DNA of 64,000 nt from Sulfurimonas sp. HSL-1716 (GTDB lineage Bacteria > Campylobacterota > Campylobacteria > Campylobacterales > Sulfurimonadaceae). Position 1 is the first letter of the stretch; every line of letters begins with the position of its first letter. The notes below the pieces were generated by a model. It had not been told where the DNA came from. It saw only the letters and a program-made list of their open reading frames with translations, and made no database searches. The DNA lies in the NCBI RefSeq assembly GCF_039645975.1, contig NZ_CP147918.1:1612001-1676000 (forward strand). Direction: 5' to 3'. This document shows positions 43,602-53,008 of the stretch, one piece after another. A program made the translations under genes and the position numbers.

Positions 43602-44818
43602 CACTCACCCATCATTTTGAATTTATATGTAAAAGTCGTTCTTTCGTCGCTTGAATCTAAAGAGATCACGACATCCTCCTCTTTACAGATACTGTTGACA
43701 AGCTGCAGACCTATCCCAAAACCGTCTTGCGTTTTATTTTCCCTGTAGTATGCATCGAAGATCCTGTCGGTGTTCTTTATGGTTTTGGAGAGACTTCCCA
43801 TAGAGAGTTCGGCAAAGACACCCTCCTGTTTCAGGCTTACATGTACGATCTCGTAAGCCAACGTATATTTGATGGCATTTGTTATGGTGTTGTCTATGAT
43901 CCGTTGAAGTTTCGTTTCATTAAAATATATATATCTGCCTTTAAAGTCCGAAATATACTCGAATCTCACTTTTGAAAGCTCTGCGACCTCGGCAAAAAAA
44001 TCGAGTCTTGAGATCAAGAACAGCTCTATCTCTATGGCGGCTTTTGGATACTCTACTTGATCTTTTTTTACAAGATAGCTCAGATCGTCGTAGATATTAA
44101 AGATATTTTTCGCGGCGGCCTCTATCTTGGAGAGCTGTCTGTCTTTTTGATTTTTCATGACAAAAAGCTCTATACTCGTCAATATCACGCTAAGAGGAGT
44201 GTTCGTCTCATGGATGGTGTACCTTAAAAACTCTTTTTGCGACTGTAATATTTCGTCTTTGTGGCTTTTTTCCTTTACGAGGTTTTCGTTTATCAGCTTT
44301 AAATTGGCAGTTTTTTCTCTGACCCTGTCTTCAAGATGCACATTCAACTCCCGTAAAGAGTCTTTTTGTTCGCGGATGATATCAAGCATACTGTTTATAT
44401 GCCCGACCATAAGTTTAAAATCCTGAAAAAACAGAGTATTCTCATCCATAGACCTGTCGTCATGTGCGGCATTTTTGAAAAAATCCAAAAACTGCTCCGT
44501 GTCTTTTTGTAAAAGTGCGTTAAATATTTTAAAGACGCCGAACGCTATTCCAAAGAGTATGAAAGAGAGCGTCACGATCGCGAGTATCGTTTTGATCAAG
44601 ATCGATTTGAGTATCTCTTTTTTCTGCTCGACCAGTTTTACGTTTTTCGTGTCCAGATTTTTGACGATGATATTCTCCACGAGCGACTGTTCATAGTCTT
44701 TATATATCTGCGAAACAAGCAGAGAGACAAAGACGACACTAAAGAGAAAGATAATGATCATCGTGTAAATATTGGCTTGTTTAATAGTAATATTTTTAAA
44801 AAACGATTCGATTTTCAT
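43601..44818 (-). CDS. Sensor histidine kinase
   Basis: A 405-residue membrane kinase. Two membrane helices (about 16-36 and 70-95) enclose a short periplasmic loop of about 35 residues. A cytoplasmic coiled coil covers about 130-195 and the H-box FLRYTIHETNTPLSVI lies near residue 203. The HATPase domain carries an N-box with NTITNAIKYT and a GFGIGLQLV G-box. It differs in architecture from the large symporter-fused kinases (CrbS type) that govern acs in gammaproteobacteria. A -10 box lies so close to the ATG that the message may be leaderless. Confidence 0.9.
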   Translation of the reverse strand: MKIESFFKNITIKQANIYTMIIIFLFSVVFVSLLVSQIYKDYEQSLVENIIVKNLDTKNVKLVEQKKEILKSILIKTILAIVTLSFILFGIAFGVFKIFNALLQKDTEQFLDFFKNAAHDDRSMDENTLFFQDFKLMVGHINSMLDIIREQKDSLRELNVHLEDRVREKTANLKLINENLVKEKSHKDEILQSQKEFLRYTIHETNTPLSVILTSIELFVMKNQKDRQLSKIEAAAKNIFNIYDDLSYLVKKDQVEYPKAAIEIELFLISRLDFFAEVAELSKVRFEYISDFKGRYIYFNETKLQRIIDNTITNAIKYTLAYEIVHVSLKQEGVFAELSMGSLSKTIKNTDRIFDAYYRENKTQDGFGIGLQLVNSICKEEDVVISLDSSDERTTFTYKFKMMGE

Positions 44819-44825
44819 AGGTGTA

Positions 44826-44877
44826 ATTATACAGTCATGTGTCTAAAATTAGACTTCTTACAAAACTTTGACTATAA
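44826..44877. promoter_or_regulatory. Divergent promoter region, kinase and cyclophilin
   Basis: A TATAAT box reads leftward at 44826-44831, 7 bases before the kinase ATG. A second TATAAT reads rightward near 44872. Between them an inverted repeat GTCTA-N4-TAGAC (44841-44854) could be an operator. Confidence 0.45.
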
Positions 44878-44909
44878 TTTCAAAAATAAAATCTAATGAA
44901 GGTAATACA

Positions 44910-45416
44910 ATGTCATTTTTTGGAAGAGACTTAAAAAAATACGATATCAATGAAGATGAATTAGCTAAAATGCAATGGGCTAAGATAACTACGAACAAAG
45001 GCGTCATGTGGGTAAAGCTTTACCCTGAAGAAACTCCTATCACCGTAACGAATTTTGCTCATTTGGTAAATGACGGTTTTTACAACGGTCTGAACTTCCA
45101 CCGTGTTATCCCTGGCTTTATGGCTCAAGGCGGATGTCCTCAAGGGACAGGAACAGGCGGACCGGGCTGGGCTATCCCTTGTGAGACGAAACAAAACACG
45201 CACAAACACGTAAAAGGTACTATCTCTATGGCACATGCGGGACCGAACACCGGCGGAAGCCAGTTCTTCATCTGTTTTGTACCGTGTCCTCATCTTGACG
45301 GCGTACATACCGTATTTGGCGGTATCGAAGCCAATGATGAAGAGAGCATGAGCGTCTTAGATTCTATCGTTATGAGAGACGAGATAGAAACTATCGAGAT
45401 ATTAGAATCAAAATAA
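44910..45416 (+). CDS. Cyclophilin-type peptidyl-prolyl isomerase
   Basis: A 168-residue PPIase with no signal peptide, so cytoplasmic. Core motifs are FHRVIPGFMAQGGCPQGTGTGGPGW, GTISMAHAGPNTGGSQFFICF and LDGVHTVFGGI. I start at ATG 44910 (MSFFGRDLKKYD) because a GAAGG ribosome-binding site precedes it; a longer frame to 44868 lacks one and covers the promoter. Confidence 0.93.
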   Translation: MSFFGRDLKKYDINEDELAKMQWAKITTNKGVMWVKLYPEETPITVTNFAHLVNDGFYNGLNFHRVIPGFMAQGGCPQGTGTGGPGWAIPCETKQNTHKHVKGTISMAHAGPNTGGSQFFICFVPCPHLDGVHTVFGGIEANDEESMSVLDSIVMRDEIETIEILESK

Positions 45417-45424
45417 GCAAAAAA

Positions 45425-45814
45425 ATGTGTAATTGTCTAGACAACATCGTTATCGAAGGAACATTTCCCCCTTTTATCTTCTGTCCCTACTGCGGAGAGA
45501 AACTGGTCGATGAAGGAACCATCGCTCAAAGGGACGAGCTTTTGGTTCAGGCCGACGAAGAAGCGTTTGCGCGTCTCAGCGAACTCGAAGATATCATCGA
45601 AACAAAGTTTGACGATATCTTGATAGAAGACGCACAAACCTTGTCCGAACGACTCGCTAAAACAATGGACGAATTTGAACTCCAATTTCCTATGAGCGTC
45701 CAAGAAGAGAGAATCGAGATACGCCACGAAGGCAATTACGAAACACAAAGCATAGAACTGTTTTTAGAACAAGAGGACGACGATAGCCCCCTGTACACTG
45801 TAAGTGTCTTTTAA
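45425..45814 (+). CDS. Small acidic protein with zinc-ribbon-like N terminus
   Basis: A 129-residue protein, 8 bases after the cyclophilin gene. Residues 2-4 are Cys-x-Cys and residues about 20-23 Cys-x2-Cys (FCPYCGEKL), a likely zinc knuckle. The rest is strongly acidic and helical, with no recognised domain. It is probably co-expressed with the cyclophilin. I know no function. Confidence 0.7.
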   Translation: MCNCLDNIVIEGTFPPFIFCPYCGEKLVDEGTIAQRDELLVQADEEAFARLSELEDIIETKFDDILIEDAQTLSERLAKTMDEFELQFPMSVQEERIEIRHEGNYETQSIELFLEQEDDDSPLYTVSVF

Positions 45815-45849
45815 AGACTCTTAGACTTTTATATGCCGTTGCGTAAGGA

Positions 45850-45969
45850 TCAGCCTCCTTTATCGCAATGTATCAAATTGATCTTCACCATTTTTATAAA
45901 CCGATTGTTCTGATTAACTTTTGGACTGTGAGTACTTACAACATCAACTCGAAATAAACCATTGTTCAT
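45850..45969 (-). CDS. Possible 39-residue small protein
   Basis: A short open frame in the 228-base gap between the zinc-ribbon-like gene and the SPOR-like gene. It has ATG 45969, TGA at 45850-45852, and an AAGGAA ribosome-binding site about 5-10 bases upstream. The product begins MNNGLFRVDVVS and is basic and hydrophilic, without signal or membrane segment. No family recognised. Could be chance. Confidence 0.3.
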   Translation of the reverse strand: MNNGLFRVDVVSTHSPKVNQNNRFIKMVKINLIHCDKGG

Positions 45970-46042
45970 GACATTTCCTTAGTTTTGAAGTATCAACGTA
46001 CAAACAGCAAAAAGCGTTCACAAAAGACAGTCAAATATTATT

Positions 46043-46612
46043 CTATGAATTTTTCCTCCTAAAGATCACGTATGATGTTCCCATAGCAACCACTATTATA
46101 AGTAAGATAATGAAATACAAAGAGTAGCTGTTCTCCTCTTTTGGCTGTACTTTTTGCACCTCTTTTAGCTTTTTAAGCTGGGGCACGATTGGTTTTGGCA
46201 CTGCTGCTTGCTCCTTTTTTGCTATAGGAAGCTCCTCCTTCTTAGCAACTACTTTCATAGGGGCTGGCAGCGGTCTTACTTGAAGCATCTGTGTAGGGGC
46301 AGGTTCAGACATTTCTAAAACAAATACATCATCATAGTAAGGTTTCAACCTGTCAAGGGTGCGGAAAAGCTGTTGGCGCGTGGTAAGTGGAGCCAAAAAT
46401 ACGACATAATACTTTCCTATGCGTTTCATCTTACTCTTAAGAGCATTTACTTTTACCTGTTCTTTAAGTTTAGGATCCTTTAAAATCGTTTTATTCAGCT
46501 TTGTCAATGCCTGCATACCATTTTCTTCAATCGTGTAACTTCCCAAGATGATTTGCTTGTCGATAGCATGTGAAAAACTAAAAGTAAGTAGTAAAAAAAG
46601 AAATAAGCGCAT
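46043..46612 (-). CDS. SPOR-like, tail-anchored envelope protein
   Basis: A 189-residue protein with a signal peptide at about 1-16, a SPOR-like segment around 35-100 (KYYVVFLAPLTTRQQLFRTL) and a Pro/Lys linker at about 115-155. A single C-terminal membrane helix at about 165-185 is followed by FRRKNS. SPOR domains bind peptidoglycan denuded of stem peptides at division sites. The layout with helix plus basic tail resembles membrane-sorting tails, but no sorting motif is evident. It is divergent from queH and probably monocistronic. Confidence 0.65.
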   Translation of the reverse strand: MRLFLFLLLTFSFSHAIDKQIILGSYTIEENGMQALTKLNKTILKDPKLKEQVKVNALKSKMKRIGKYYVVFLAPLTTRQQLFRTLDRLKPYYDDVFVLEMSEPAPTQMLQVRPLPAPMKVVAKKEELPIAKKEQAAVPKPIVPQLKKLKEVQKVQPKEENSYSLYFIILLIIVVAMGTSYVIFRRKNS

Positions 46613-46717
46613 AACAACTCCTGCCTTGAATTAATACCATTATGCCAAAAAATGCCTTTATTCAAAAATTTATCTAATTAAATTATAATGTCAGTCATAT
46701 AAAGAGAAGGAGATACA

Positions 46718-47800
46718 GTGCTGGTTCATATCTGCTGTTCTGTTGACAGCCACTTTTTTTTAGAGAAACTGCAGCGCGATTTTCCCGAAGAAAAACTCAC
46801 CGGCTTTTTTTACGATCCCAACATCCATCCCTACTCCGAATACCGTCTGCGCTATCTGGACGTAAAGCGTTCCTGCAAAAAACTCGGCATTCCTCTTTTG
46901 GAAGGCGAATACGATTACGAAAATTGGATGGAAGCCGTGCGGGGTCTTGAAAGAGAACCTGAAAAAGGCAAACGCTGCGAAGTCTGTTTTGACAAACGCT
47001 TTGAGGTAAGTGCGCAAAAAGCGCTTGAACTCGGCGAAAAAAAGATGACGACAACACTTTTGGTCAGTCCGCTCAAATCTCAAGAACAGCTCAAACGCGT
47101 CGGCGACGAGTTTTACAGAAAAAACGGCGTGGAATTCATTGCCGTAGATTACAGAAGCGGCGGCGGCACGCAGGATCAAGCCAAAGTGACAAAAGAAGAA
47201 CAGCTTTACCGACAGGACTACTGCGGATGTATCTACGGTCTTACCATGCAAAGAGAGTCTCAGGACAAACTGATGGACGAGATGTTCTCTCCTATCTCAA
47301 ATACCGTCTTGCCCGCTTCCATCGAAGAGAGGCTCTCTCTTTACGAAACTAGAATGAGACTCGAAGACGAAGGCAGAAAATACAGGATACAAAAGCATAA
47401 GTTCTTAAACTACAGGCAGTTTACATGTAAACTTACTGTAGACAAATCTATACCCGTTGCAGCTTACGCACTCTCCTACTCGATACTGCAAAGAAAAAAA
47501 GCCGAAGGCAGGATAGAGACAGAGATAGAGGGAATTCACTATTTTAACCGCGAAGAGATACGCTTTATCTCGTTACAAAAGTTCAACCTCCTTGCAGACA
47601 GGGACTACTTATCCGTTAAAGAACTGATATACAGTCCGTTAGCATACGAGGATGAAGTCGCTTTAAGGATCAAAATCACCAAAAGCATCTACGATTTGAC
47701 ACCTATCATCGTCGTCGACGAGATACCGCAAGGGAAACTTTCTTTAGTTCTTGACGCAAAGATATATGAAGATACAAAAGATAAGATAATCGAAATTTAA
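46718..47800 (+). CDS. queH: Epoxyqueuosine reductase QueH, long form
   Basis: Reduces epoxyqueuosine in tRNA, the last step of queuosine synthesis in organisms without QueG. Iron-sulfur and catalytic cysteines are visible: HICCSVD near residue 5, GKRCEVCF near 90 and DYCGCIYGL near 168. The body to about residue 190 matches QueH (DUF208). A further 170 residues form an extra C-terminal domain without a motif I recognise. It starts at GTG 46718 behind a strong AGAAGGAGA ribosome-binding site. Confidence 0.88.
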   Translation: MLVHICCSVDSHFFLEKLQRDFPEEKLTGFFYDPNIHPYSEYRLRYLDVKRSCKKLGIPLLEGEYDYENWMEAVRGLEREPEKGKRCEVCFDKRFEVSAQKALELGEKKMTTTLLVSPLKSQEQLKRVGDEFYRKNGVEFIAVDYRSGGGTQDQAKVTKEEQLYRQDYCGCIYGLTMQRESQDKLMDEMFSPISNTVLPASIEERLSLYETRMRLEDEGRKYRIQKHKFLNYRQFTCKLTVDKSIPVAAYALSYSILQRKKAEGRIETEIEGIHYFNREEIRFISLQKFNLLADRDYLSVKELIYSPLAYEDEVALRIKITKSIYDLTPIIVVDEIPQGKLSLVLDAKIYEDTKDKIIEI

Positions 47801-47851
47801 CAAATATTTTGGTAAAATATCCAAATTCATAATATATAAGGTATTAAATAA

Positions 47852-48295
47852 ATGATGGATGTTATTGAGATTCAAGAGATTATTCCTCACCGTTTTCCGT
47901 TTTTGCTTGTAGACCGGGTCACTGAAGTGAACAACGGAGAAAATCTGATCGGTTACAAAAACGTTAGTATCAGCGAGCAGGTCTTTCAAGGACATTTTCC
48001 GGACCATCCTATCTATCCGGGCGTGATGATTCTCGAAGGTCTTGCACAGGCAGGCGGTATCTTGGCATTTAAGAGCATGGATATGACAAAAGAAGAGGCG
48101 GCCGAAAAGGTCGTATATTTCATGAGTATAGATAATGCGAAGTTCCGTGCACCCGTGCGTCCCGGAGACCGTTTGGAGTACAGAGTCAGCGTCATAAAGA
48201 ACAAAGGCGCTATCTGGATGCTTGACGGAAAAGCGTATGTGGACGACAAAGTAGTCGCCCAGGCAGAACTCAAAGCAATGGTCGTTGACAAATAA
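47852..48295 (+). CDS. fabZ: 3-hydroxyacyl-ACP dehydratase FabZ
   Basis: Hot-dog-fold enzyme of fatty-acid elongation, 147 residues. The signatures [13 protein letters not shown] (catalytic His) and [23 protein letters not shown] (catalytic Glu) are complete. It overlaps lpxA by 1 base (TAATG); both use hydroxyacyl-ACP, the usual lipid A linkage. Confidence 0.97.
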   Translation: MMDVIEIQEIIPHRFPFLLVDRVTEVNNGENLIGYKNVSISEQVFQGHFPDHPIYPGVMILEGLAQAGGILAFKSMDMTKEEAAEKVVYFMSIDNAKFRAPVRPGDRLEYRVSVIKNKGAIWMLDGKAYVDDKVVAQAELKAMVVDK

Positions 48296-49077
48296 TGAGT
48301 AAAATATCCAGCCTTGCCATTATAGAAGAGGGAGCGGTCATAGGTGAGAACGTAGAGATCGGAGCATACTGTTTTATCTCCTCGCAGACCACCATCGGTG
48401 AGGGAACCGTCATCGATCAGGGAAGCTGTATCTACGGCAAGACCACCATCGGTAAAAACAACCATATCTTTTCCCATTCCGTTTTAGGTTCTATTCCCCA
48501 GGATCTGAAATTTGCTGGGGAAGAGGTGGAACTCATCATCGGCGACAATAACAAGATAAGAGAGTTCACTCTTTTTAATCCCGGTACCAAAGGCGGCGGC
48601 GGAAAAACCATTATCGGCAACCATAATCTCTTTATGGGATATGTTCATATCGGTCACGACGTACTTATCGGCAACCACTGTATCCTTGCCAATGCCGCGA
48701 CTTTGGCAGGACATGTCGAAATGGGTGATTATGTCGTCATCGGCGGTATGACGCCGATCCATCAATTTGTCCATATCGGAGATTTTGCGATGATAGCAGG
48801 CGCATCTGCTCTTGCTCAGGACATCCCGCCCTACTGTATGGCCGAAGGCAATCGCGCGAGTATCAGAGGTCTAAACCTCACAGGTCTTAGACGCCATCTG
48901 GAAAGAAGCGAGATAGATGAGCTAAAGTCGGCTTACCGCGACCTTTTTGAAGCAGGACAACCCCTAAAAGACGTTGCGAATACTCTTTTAGAGACCAGTT
49001 CAAACCACCACGTACAGAAACTTTGTAATTTTATTATAAAAACTAAGCGCGGTATCCCATTTGAGAGGAAGATATAA
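48295..49077 (+). CDS. lpxA: UDP-GlcNAc acyltransferase LpxA
   Basis: First enzyme of lipid A synthesis. A 260-residue left-handed beta-helix with many hexapeptide repeats ([34 protein letters not shown]). The catalytic His lies in the HIGHD segment near residue 121. The C-terminal helical part has [14 protein letters not shown]. It overlaps clpX by 1 base. Confidence 0.96.
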   Translation: MSKISSLAIIEEGAVIGENVEIGAYCFISSQTTIGEGTVIDQGSCIYGKTTIGKNNHIFSHSVLGSIPQDLKFAGEEVELIIGDNNKIREFTLFNPGTKGGGGKTIIGNHNLFMGYVHIGHDVLIGNHCILANAATLAGHVEMGDYVVIGGMTPIHQFVHIGDFAMIAGASALAQDIPPYCMAEGNRASIRGLNLTGLRRHLERSEIDELKSAYRDLFEAGQPLKDVANTLLETSSNHHVQKLCNFIIKTKRGIPFERKI

Positions 49078-50318
49078 TGATCCATAGACATTGTAGTTTT
49101 TGTGACGCTACCGAGAGCGATGAGAATCCCCTTATAGCGGGAAACGGCGTCTATATCTGTAAAAACTGTGTTTTTTCGGCATATAAGATCATGTTCGGCG
49201 ACGAAGATGATATAAAAGAGAACCATGTTCAGCTTGTCGAAGCCGTCGGCGAACTTATGACTCCAAAAGAGCTTGACAACTTCCTCGGCCAGTACATCAT
49301 AGGTCAGGAACGAGCAAGAAAACTTCTAAGCGTTGCGGTCTATAACCACTACAAAAGAATTTTCAAAACCTCAGACGTCAAAGAAGACGATACCGAAATC
49401 GCAAAATCGAACGTACTGCTTATCGGACCGACGGGAAGCGGCAAGACCCTTTTAGCACAGACCATCGCTCGTGTTTTGAATGTTCCGATCGCCATCTCCG
49501 ATGCGACAAGCCTTACAGAAGCCGGATATGTAGGAGAAGATGTCGAAAACATCCTGACCCGTCTTCTTCAAGCGGCTGACGGAGATATTCAGCGTGCACA
49601 ACAGGGGATCGTATTCATCGATGAAGTCGACAAAATATCCCGTATGAGCGAGAACCGCTCCATCACCAGAGATGTCTCGGGCGAAGGAGTCCAGCAGGCG
49701 CTGCTCAAGATCATCGAGGGTGCAATGGTAAATATCCCGCCAAAAGGCGGACGCAAACATCCCAATCAGGAGTTCACGCAGATAGATACTTCGGGCATCC
49801 TTTTTATCTGCGGCGGTGCTTTTGACGGCCTTGAAGAGATCCTGAAGAAAAAACAAGGCGAAAATGTTTTAGGTTTCGGACACGAAAAGAAAAGCAAAAA
49901 TGAGAAAAAACCGACATTCGATCTGGTCGAACCGGACGATCTCGTCCATTACGGATTGATCCCCGAGCTTGTAGGCCGTCTTCCGATAATCGCGTCGTTA
50001 AACGAGATAAACGAGGAAGACATGGTCAGAATATTGACCGAGCCGAAAAACTCTTTGATCCGCCAGTACAAAAAACTTTTCGCCATCGACAAGGTTGAGC
50101 TGAATTTTGAAGACGATGCCCTGCTGGCGATCGCAAAAAAGGCCATTGAAAGAAAAACGGGCGCGCGCGGACTCCGAGCTATTTTGGAAGAGAATATGAT
50201 AGACATCATGTATGAACTTCCGGAGTACAGCGGGTATGAGGTCGTGATAACAAAAGATGTGATAGAAAATGGTGAAAAACCTATTTATATTAAAAAAACT
50301 GAGCAAAAAACTGCATAA
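49077..50318 (+). CDS. clpX: ClpX unfoldase
   Basis: ATPase subunit of ClpXP, 413 residues. The N-terminal zinc-binding domain is complete ([10 protein letters not shown] and YICKNC). Walker A is [11 protein letters not shown] near 107 and Walker B is [11 protein letters not shown] near 178. The pore-type [14 protein letters not shown] and the sensor-2 GARGLR near 373 are present. It sits in the lipid A / cell-shape operon as in related species. Confidence 0.97.
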   Translation: MIHRHCSFCDATESDENPLIAGNGVYICKNCVFSAYKIMFGDEDDIKENHVQLVEAVGELMTPKELDNFLGQYIIGQERARKLLSVAVYNHYKRIFKTSDVKEDDTEIAKSNVLLIGPTGSGKTLLAQTIARVLNVPIAISDATSLTEAGYVGEDVENILTRLLQAADGDIQRAQQGIVFIDEVDKISRMSENRSITRDVSGEGVQQALLKIIEGAMVNIPPKGGRKHPNQEFTQIDTSGILFICGGAFDGLEEILKKKQGENVLGFGHEKKSKNEKKPTFDLVEPDDLVHYGLIPELVGRLPIIASLNEINEEDMVRILTEPKNSLIRQYKKLFAIDKVELNFEDDALLAIAKKAIERKTGARGLRAILEENMIDIMYELPEYSGYEVVITKDVIENGEKPIYIKKTEQKTA

Positions 50319-50327
50319 GGCAAATAT

Positions 50328-51365
50328 ATGATATTAAACAAACTGATTGGACTTTTTTCAAACGATCTCTCGATAGATCTAGGAACCGCAAACACTTTAG
50401 TGATTGCCAAAGGCAGAGGAATCATCATTAACGAGCCTTCGGTCGTTGCCGTAAAAACTGAAAAATACGGACAGCAAAACGTTCTTGCAGTAGGGCATGA
50501 AGCTAAAGAGATGGTCGGAAAAACTCCGGGCAACATCAAAGCCATCCGTCCTATGAAAGACGGCGTTATTGCCGACTTCGATATGACAGAAAAAATGATA
50601 AGAAAGTTTATTGAAAAAGCCCATGGAAGAAAAAGCCTTATAAGCCCGCGTATCATCATCTGTGTCCCTTACGGTCTCACACAGGTCGAACGTAAAGCCG
50701 TCCGCGAATCTGCCTTAAGCGCGGGTGCAAGAGAGGTGTTCTTGATCGAAGAACCGATGGCAGCAGCCATCGGCGCGGGTATCGATATCCGTCAGCCTCA
50801 AGGAAACCTTGTCGTCGATATCGGCGGCGGTACCACTGAGATAGGTGTTGTCTCGTTAGGCGGTCTTGTTCTTTCAAAATCTATCCGTACAGCGGGAGAC
50901 AAACTTGACAAAGCGATCGTCGATTACGTCAAAAGAAAGTACAACCTTTTAATAGGCGAAAGAAACGCAGAGATCATCAAGATCGCCATTGGGACCGCAG
51001 TGCCTTTGGATGAAGAGCTTACCATCGTAGTTAACGGCCGCGACCAGGTCGAAGGACTGCTCAGTTCGATCGAACTGACAAGCGAAGACGCCCGTGAAGC
51101 GATGAGAGAACCTCTTCGCGAGATCTCTGAAGCACTGCGCGATGTTTTGGAAAAGATGCCGCCTGACTTAGCAGGAGACATCGTAAACCACGGCATTATC
51201 TTAACAGGCGGCGGGGCACTTATCCGTCAGCTTGATAAATTCCTTTCCGACATAGTAAAAATTCCTGTTTATGTAGCGGATGAACCTCTTTTAGCCGTTG
51301 CACGCGGAACCGGCCGTGCGCTTGAAGAGATAGATCTATTACAAGAACTTTTTGAGAATGAATAA
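50328..51365 (+). CDS. mreB: Rod-shape protein MreB
   Basis: Bacterial actin that directs lateral wall synthesis, 345 residues. Phosphate-1 LSIDLGTANTLV, phosphate-2 VVDIGGGTTEIGVVSLGG and adenosine motif GIILTGGGALI are present. It follows clpX by 9 bases and overlaps mreC by 8. Confidence 0.98.
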   Translation: MILNKLIGLFSNDLSIDLGTANTLVIAKGRGIIINEPSVVAVKTEKYGQQNVLAVGHEAKEMVGKTPGNIKAIRPMKDGVIADFDMTEKMIRKFIEKAHGRKSLISPRIIICVPYGLTQVERKAVRESALSAGAREVFLIEEPMAAAIGAGIDIRQPQGNLVVDIGGGTTEIGVVSLGGLVLSKSIRTAGDKLDKAIVDYVKRKYNLLIGERNAEIIKIAIGTAVPLDEELTIVVNGRDQVEGLLSSIELTSEDAREAMREPLREISEALRDVLEKMPPDLAGDIVNHGIILTGGGALIRQLDKFLSDIVKIPVYVADEPLLAVARGTGRALEEIDLLQELFENE

Positions 51366-52119
51366 GGGACTCCTTAGTTTTTTCATAATATTTATAGCAC
51401 TGCTGGGCGGTGCTATATATTATACGAACAGTATCCAATCTCCTTTTATATCGCTGTCTAATTCCATTCAATCTGCTTACTTCAATACGGTAGAATCCGT
51501 TTTCAATACTCTGGATGAACATTTTTATCAGCAAAAACATATCCAAAAATTAAAAAAACAGCTGGCAGAGTATGACAACAATCATCTCGTTATGCAGCAG
51601 CTTTCAAGCGAGCTTAACAGTCTCTATAAAGAAAGCAACTCCTCTATACGCACACATCCCAAAGTGGAACTTGTACGCGCGATCTCATACGTTAAATTTT
51701 CCGACATTAACAAACTTTGGCTGGAGATGAACGATTTTAACAGTTCAAAAATATACGGGCTGGTCTATAAGGACAGTGTCGCGGGTATCGTCATCTCCAA
51801 AGACTCAAAACCTATAGCCCTTTTAAACGGCGATATCAAGAGTTCCTACGCCGTTTTCGTCGGAGAAAACAATGCTCCGGGAATAGCGCATGGGAACAAC
51901 GACAATACTATCATAGTCAATTTTATACCTTCATGGATAAATATAAAAGTCGGTGACGAAGTGATATCTTCAGGTCTGGACAATCTTTTTTTCAGAGGAC
52001 TTAAAGTGGGAAAAGTACTCTCCATAAAAAGATCGCAAGGGTATCAAAGCGTAGTAGTCGACCCCTATTTTAAATCAAAAGAACCCAGATATTTTTATGT
52101 AATCACCGGGGTTCAATGA
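51358..52119 (+). CDS. mreC: Rod-shape protein MreC
   Basis: Membrane-anchored periplasmic scaffold of the elongasome, 253 residues from the preferred ATG 51358 (a TTG two codons upstream is possible). A single N-terminal helix (about 5-22), a coiled coil around 55-85 and the two beta domains ending SIKRSQGYQSVVVDPYF are seen. It overlaps the OmpV-like gene by 4 bases. No mreD follows. Confidence 0.92.
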   Translation: MNKGLLSFFIIFIALLGGAIYYTNSIQSPFISLSNSIQSAYFNTVESVFNTLDEHFYQQKHIQKLKKQLAEYDNNHLVMQQLSSELNSLYKESNSSIRTHPKVELVRAISYVKFSDINKLWLEMNDFNSSKIYGLVYKDSVAGIVISKDSKPIALLNGDIKSSYAVFVGENNAPGIAHGNNDNTIIVNFIPSWINIKVGDEVISSGLDNLFFRGLKVGKVLSIKRSQGYQSVVVDPYFKSKEPRYFYVITGVQ

Positions 52120-52859
52120 GATTTTTTCTTTTACTTTTTATACTTTTTTTTCATCTCATCGCCGATGACAAAAAAACGCCTCTGTTCATCGGTGCAGGGC
52201 CCTATATTCAGACCCAGCCCTATAAAGGCGCAGATGCGATCATCGTTCCCTCTCCCGTTATATTTTTTGACAATGGCATTTTTTACGTGCGATGGACAAG
52301 AGTCGGGCTCTATCTTTTTGGTAACTCAAAAGACAACTTCAACTGGGGCATCTCACTGACTGCGCAGCCCAGACCTTTTGGGTATAAATCGAGCGATTCT
52401 GCTATCTTGGAGGATATGAACAGAGACAGCAGCTTTGAAGCGGGACCGGCTCTGGATGTGGAGTATAAAAACACTTTTTTCAGTGCCGTTTTTTTCCATG
52501 ACATCTTAAACAGAAGCAACTCCTATATAGTCAGAGCAGAATTGGGACATCATCTAGCTATGGGAAAACTCGACTTTTATCCGAGCATCATGGCGATCTA
52601 CCATGCAGATAAGTTTAACAACTATTATTACGGTGTCAGACAAAGCGAAGCGACTGCCTCAAGACCCGCTTATTCACCCTCATCAAGTATCGATCTGGCT
52701 TTTCAGACATATGCGAGATACGCCTTTACGGAAAAGTGGTCGGCACTGCTCAATTTTCGCGCCGATTATTTAGGCAAAGAGGAGCAAAACTCTCCTATTG
52801 TCTCGGACAAATATATGTTTTCTGGACTGATCTCGCTTATGTATAGATTGGAGCTTTGA
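52116..52859 (+). CDS. MipA/OmpV-family outer-membrane protein
   Basis: A 247-residue beta-barrel with a signal peptide (about 1-17). The family opening GAGPYIQTQPYKGADAIIVPSPVIFFDNGIFYV is followed by alternating strands to the terminal SLMYRLEL. MipA links lytic transglycosylase and PBP1B in E. coli, which would fit its place after mreC, but that function is unproven here. A 9-bp stem-loop follows. Confidence 0.85.
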   Translation: MRFFLLLFILFFHLIADDKKTPLFIGAGPYIQTQPYKGADAIIVPSPVIFFDNGIFYVRWTRVGLYLFGNSKDNFNWGISLTAQPRPFGYKSSDSAILEDMNRDSSFEAGPALDVEYKNTFFSAVFFHDILNRSNSYIVRAELGHHLAMGKLDFYPSIMAIYHADKFNNYYYGVRQSEATASRPAYSPSSSIDLAFQTYARYAFTEKWSALLNFRADYLGKEEQNSPIVSDKYMFSGLISLMYRLEL

Positions 52860-52866
52860 CAAACAC

Positions 52867-52892
52867 TGCATAAGACAAAAAACTCTTATGCA
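52867..52892 (+). terminator. Probable terminator after the mre-ompV operon
   Basis: A 9-bp perfect stem TGCATAAGA / TCTTATGCA with 8-base loop lies 8 bases after the ompV-like stop. The following AAAGTTATTTT is only moderately T-rich. Confidence 0.55.
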
Positions 52893-52966
52893 AAAGTTAT
52901 TTTAATTCTTCCTGCACAGAAGCGAATTTCTTCAAAAGAATCATCAAATTTTAAGTGCTTTTGCAA

Positions 52967-52972
52967 TATAAT
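52967..52972 (+). promoter_or_regulatory. -10 box for carB
   Basis: TATAAT lies 36 bases before the carB ATG in an AT-rich region. No convincing -35. Confidence 0.45.
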
Positions 52973-53008
52973 AAAAAAATTTTTACATAGACTTTTTAAA
53001 GGTTAAAA

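Noticed and set aside
47421-47438. TTTACATGTAAA word inside queH
   Set aside because: It lies within conserved coding sequence with no sign of a regulatory or mobile function, so it was not counted with the intergenic cases.
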